A stretch of 35,625 bases of DNA from NCBI RefSeq assembly GCF_002843175.1, contig NZ_PJEO01000053.1:1-35625 (forward strand), written 5' to 3'. The translations under genes were made by a program, and so were the position numbers. The notes below the pieces were generated by a model. It was not told the origin of the DNA, searched no databases, and saw only the letters and a list, made by a program, of their open reading frames with translations. Source of the DNA: Confluentibacter flavum. Lineage in GTDB: Bacteria; Bacteroidota; Bacteroidia; Flavobacteriales; Flavobacteriaceae. The stretch's first letter is position 1. Every line of letters starts with the position of its first letter. Positions 35,561 through 35,625 of this stretch are shown here, piece after piece.

Positions 35561-35590
35561 ATTTTGAGAAAACGAGTCAGATTTGGAATT

Positions 35591-35609
35591 TTTACCAATT
35601 TTTGGTAAA
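35591..35609. repeat. Perfect 8-bp hairpin at the right edge
   Basis: TTTACCAA and TTGGTAAA pair around a 3-nt TTT loop, followed by TTTG. It could be the end of a terminator for a gene beyond the window or a protein-binding palindrome. No gene is visible beside it within the window. Confidence 0.4.
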
Positions 35610-35625
35610 TTTGATAAAATTTAAA

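Noticed and set aside
35569-35576. Third AAAACGAG outside the IS110-family element, resembling the bridge-RNA hairpin repeats
   Set aside because: Only 8 nt match and the TCTC arm is missing; probably chance.

Overview
The window reads as an AT-rich chromosomal segment of a Flavobacteriaceae-type Bacteroidota. The evidence is the gene content (BshA bacillithiol synthase, Bacteroidota-type LptD, a GH3/serine-hydrolase fusion), the weak ribosome binding sites, and a match to the Bacteroidota promoter consensus (TTG, about 20 nt, TAnnTTTG). Most of it is ordinary housekeeping and envelope gene content. The unusual material lies at the two ends.

Left end (1-2430). An IS982-family insertion sequence fills 1-978. 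It is followed by about 1.4 kb of short hairpin repeats surrounding a REP-associated tyrosine transposase (RAYT, 1233-1691). The RAYT gene is bracketed by an exact 18-nt inverted repeat. Two repeat types with different hairpin stems share the same AT-rich tail, and one type is amplified into a roughly 115-bp tandem array.

2431-9216 is a three-gene minus-strand operon: transglutaminase-DUF2126, circularly permuted ATP-grasp fused to alpha-E, and a second transglutaminase. It matches a widespread predicted peptide-ligation and peptide-cleavage system whose substrate is unknown. 9412-12415 holds guaC, a hybrid histidine kinase and ridA.

12439-25760 is dominated by envelope and redox genes. lptD diverges from a co-directional run of amidase, MCE/MlaD-like protein, membrane 4Fe-4S protein, CCG-domain protein and a small conserved protein. 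serB, a secreted GH3-beta-lactamase-fold protein and bshA follow. 25813-33525 carries a VOC dioxygenase-like protein, a small beta-barrel protein, an LpxH-like phosphoesterase, aroC, a dicarboxylate/amino acid symporter, a mercaptopyruvate-type sulfurtransferase, a DCC-family protein, a YfiM-like protein and an aldo/keto reductase. No tRNA, rRNA or CRISPR array was seen.

Right end (33703-35625). A DUF6155-like gene is followed by a large imperfect palindrome that has been split by an IS110-family element (about 34309-35538). The 5' non-coding part of this element folds into two successive stem-loops, as expected of a bridge RNA (seekRNA). Candidate guide segments in those loops match the element's own ends and its present insertion site, which fixes the element boundaries at a CT core (AG on the plus strand). 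This self-consistent bridge RNA, donor and target set is the most interesting thing in the window.
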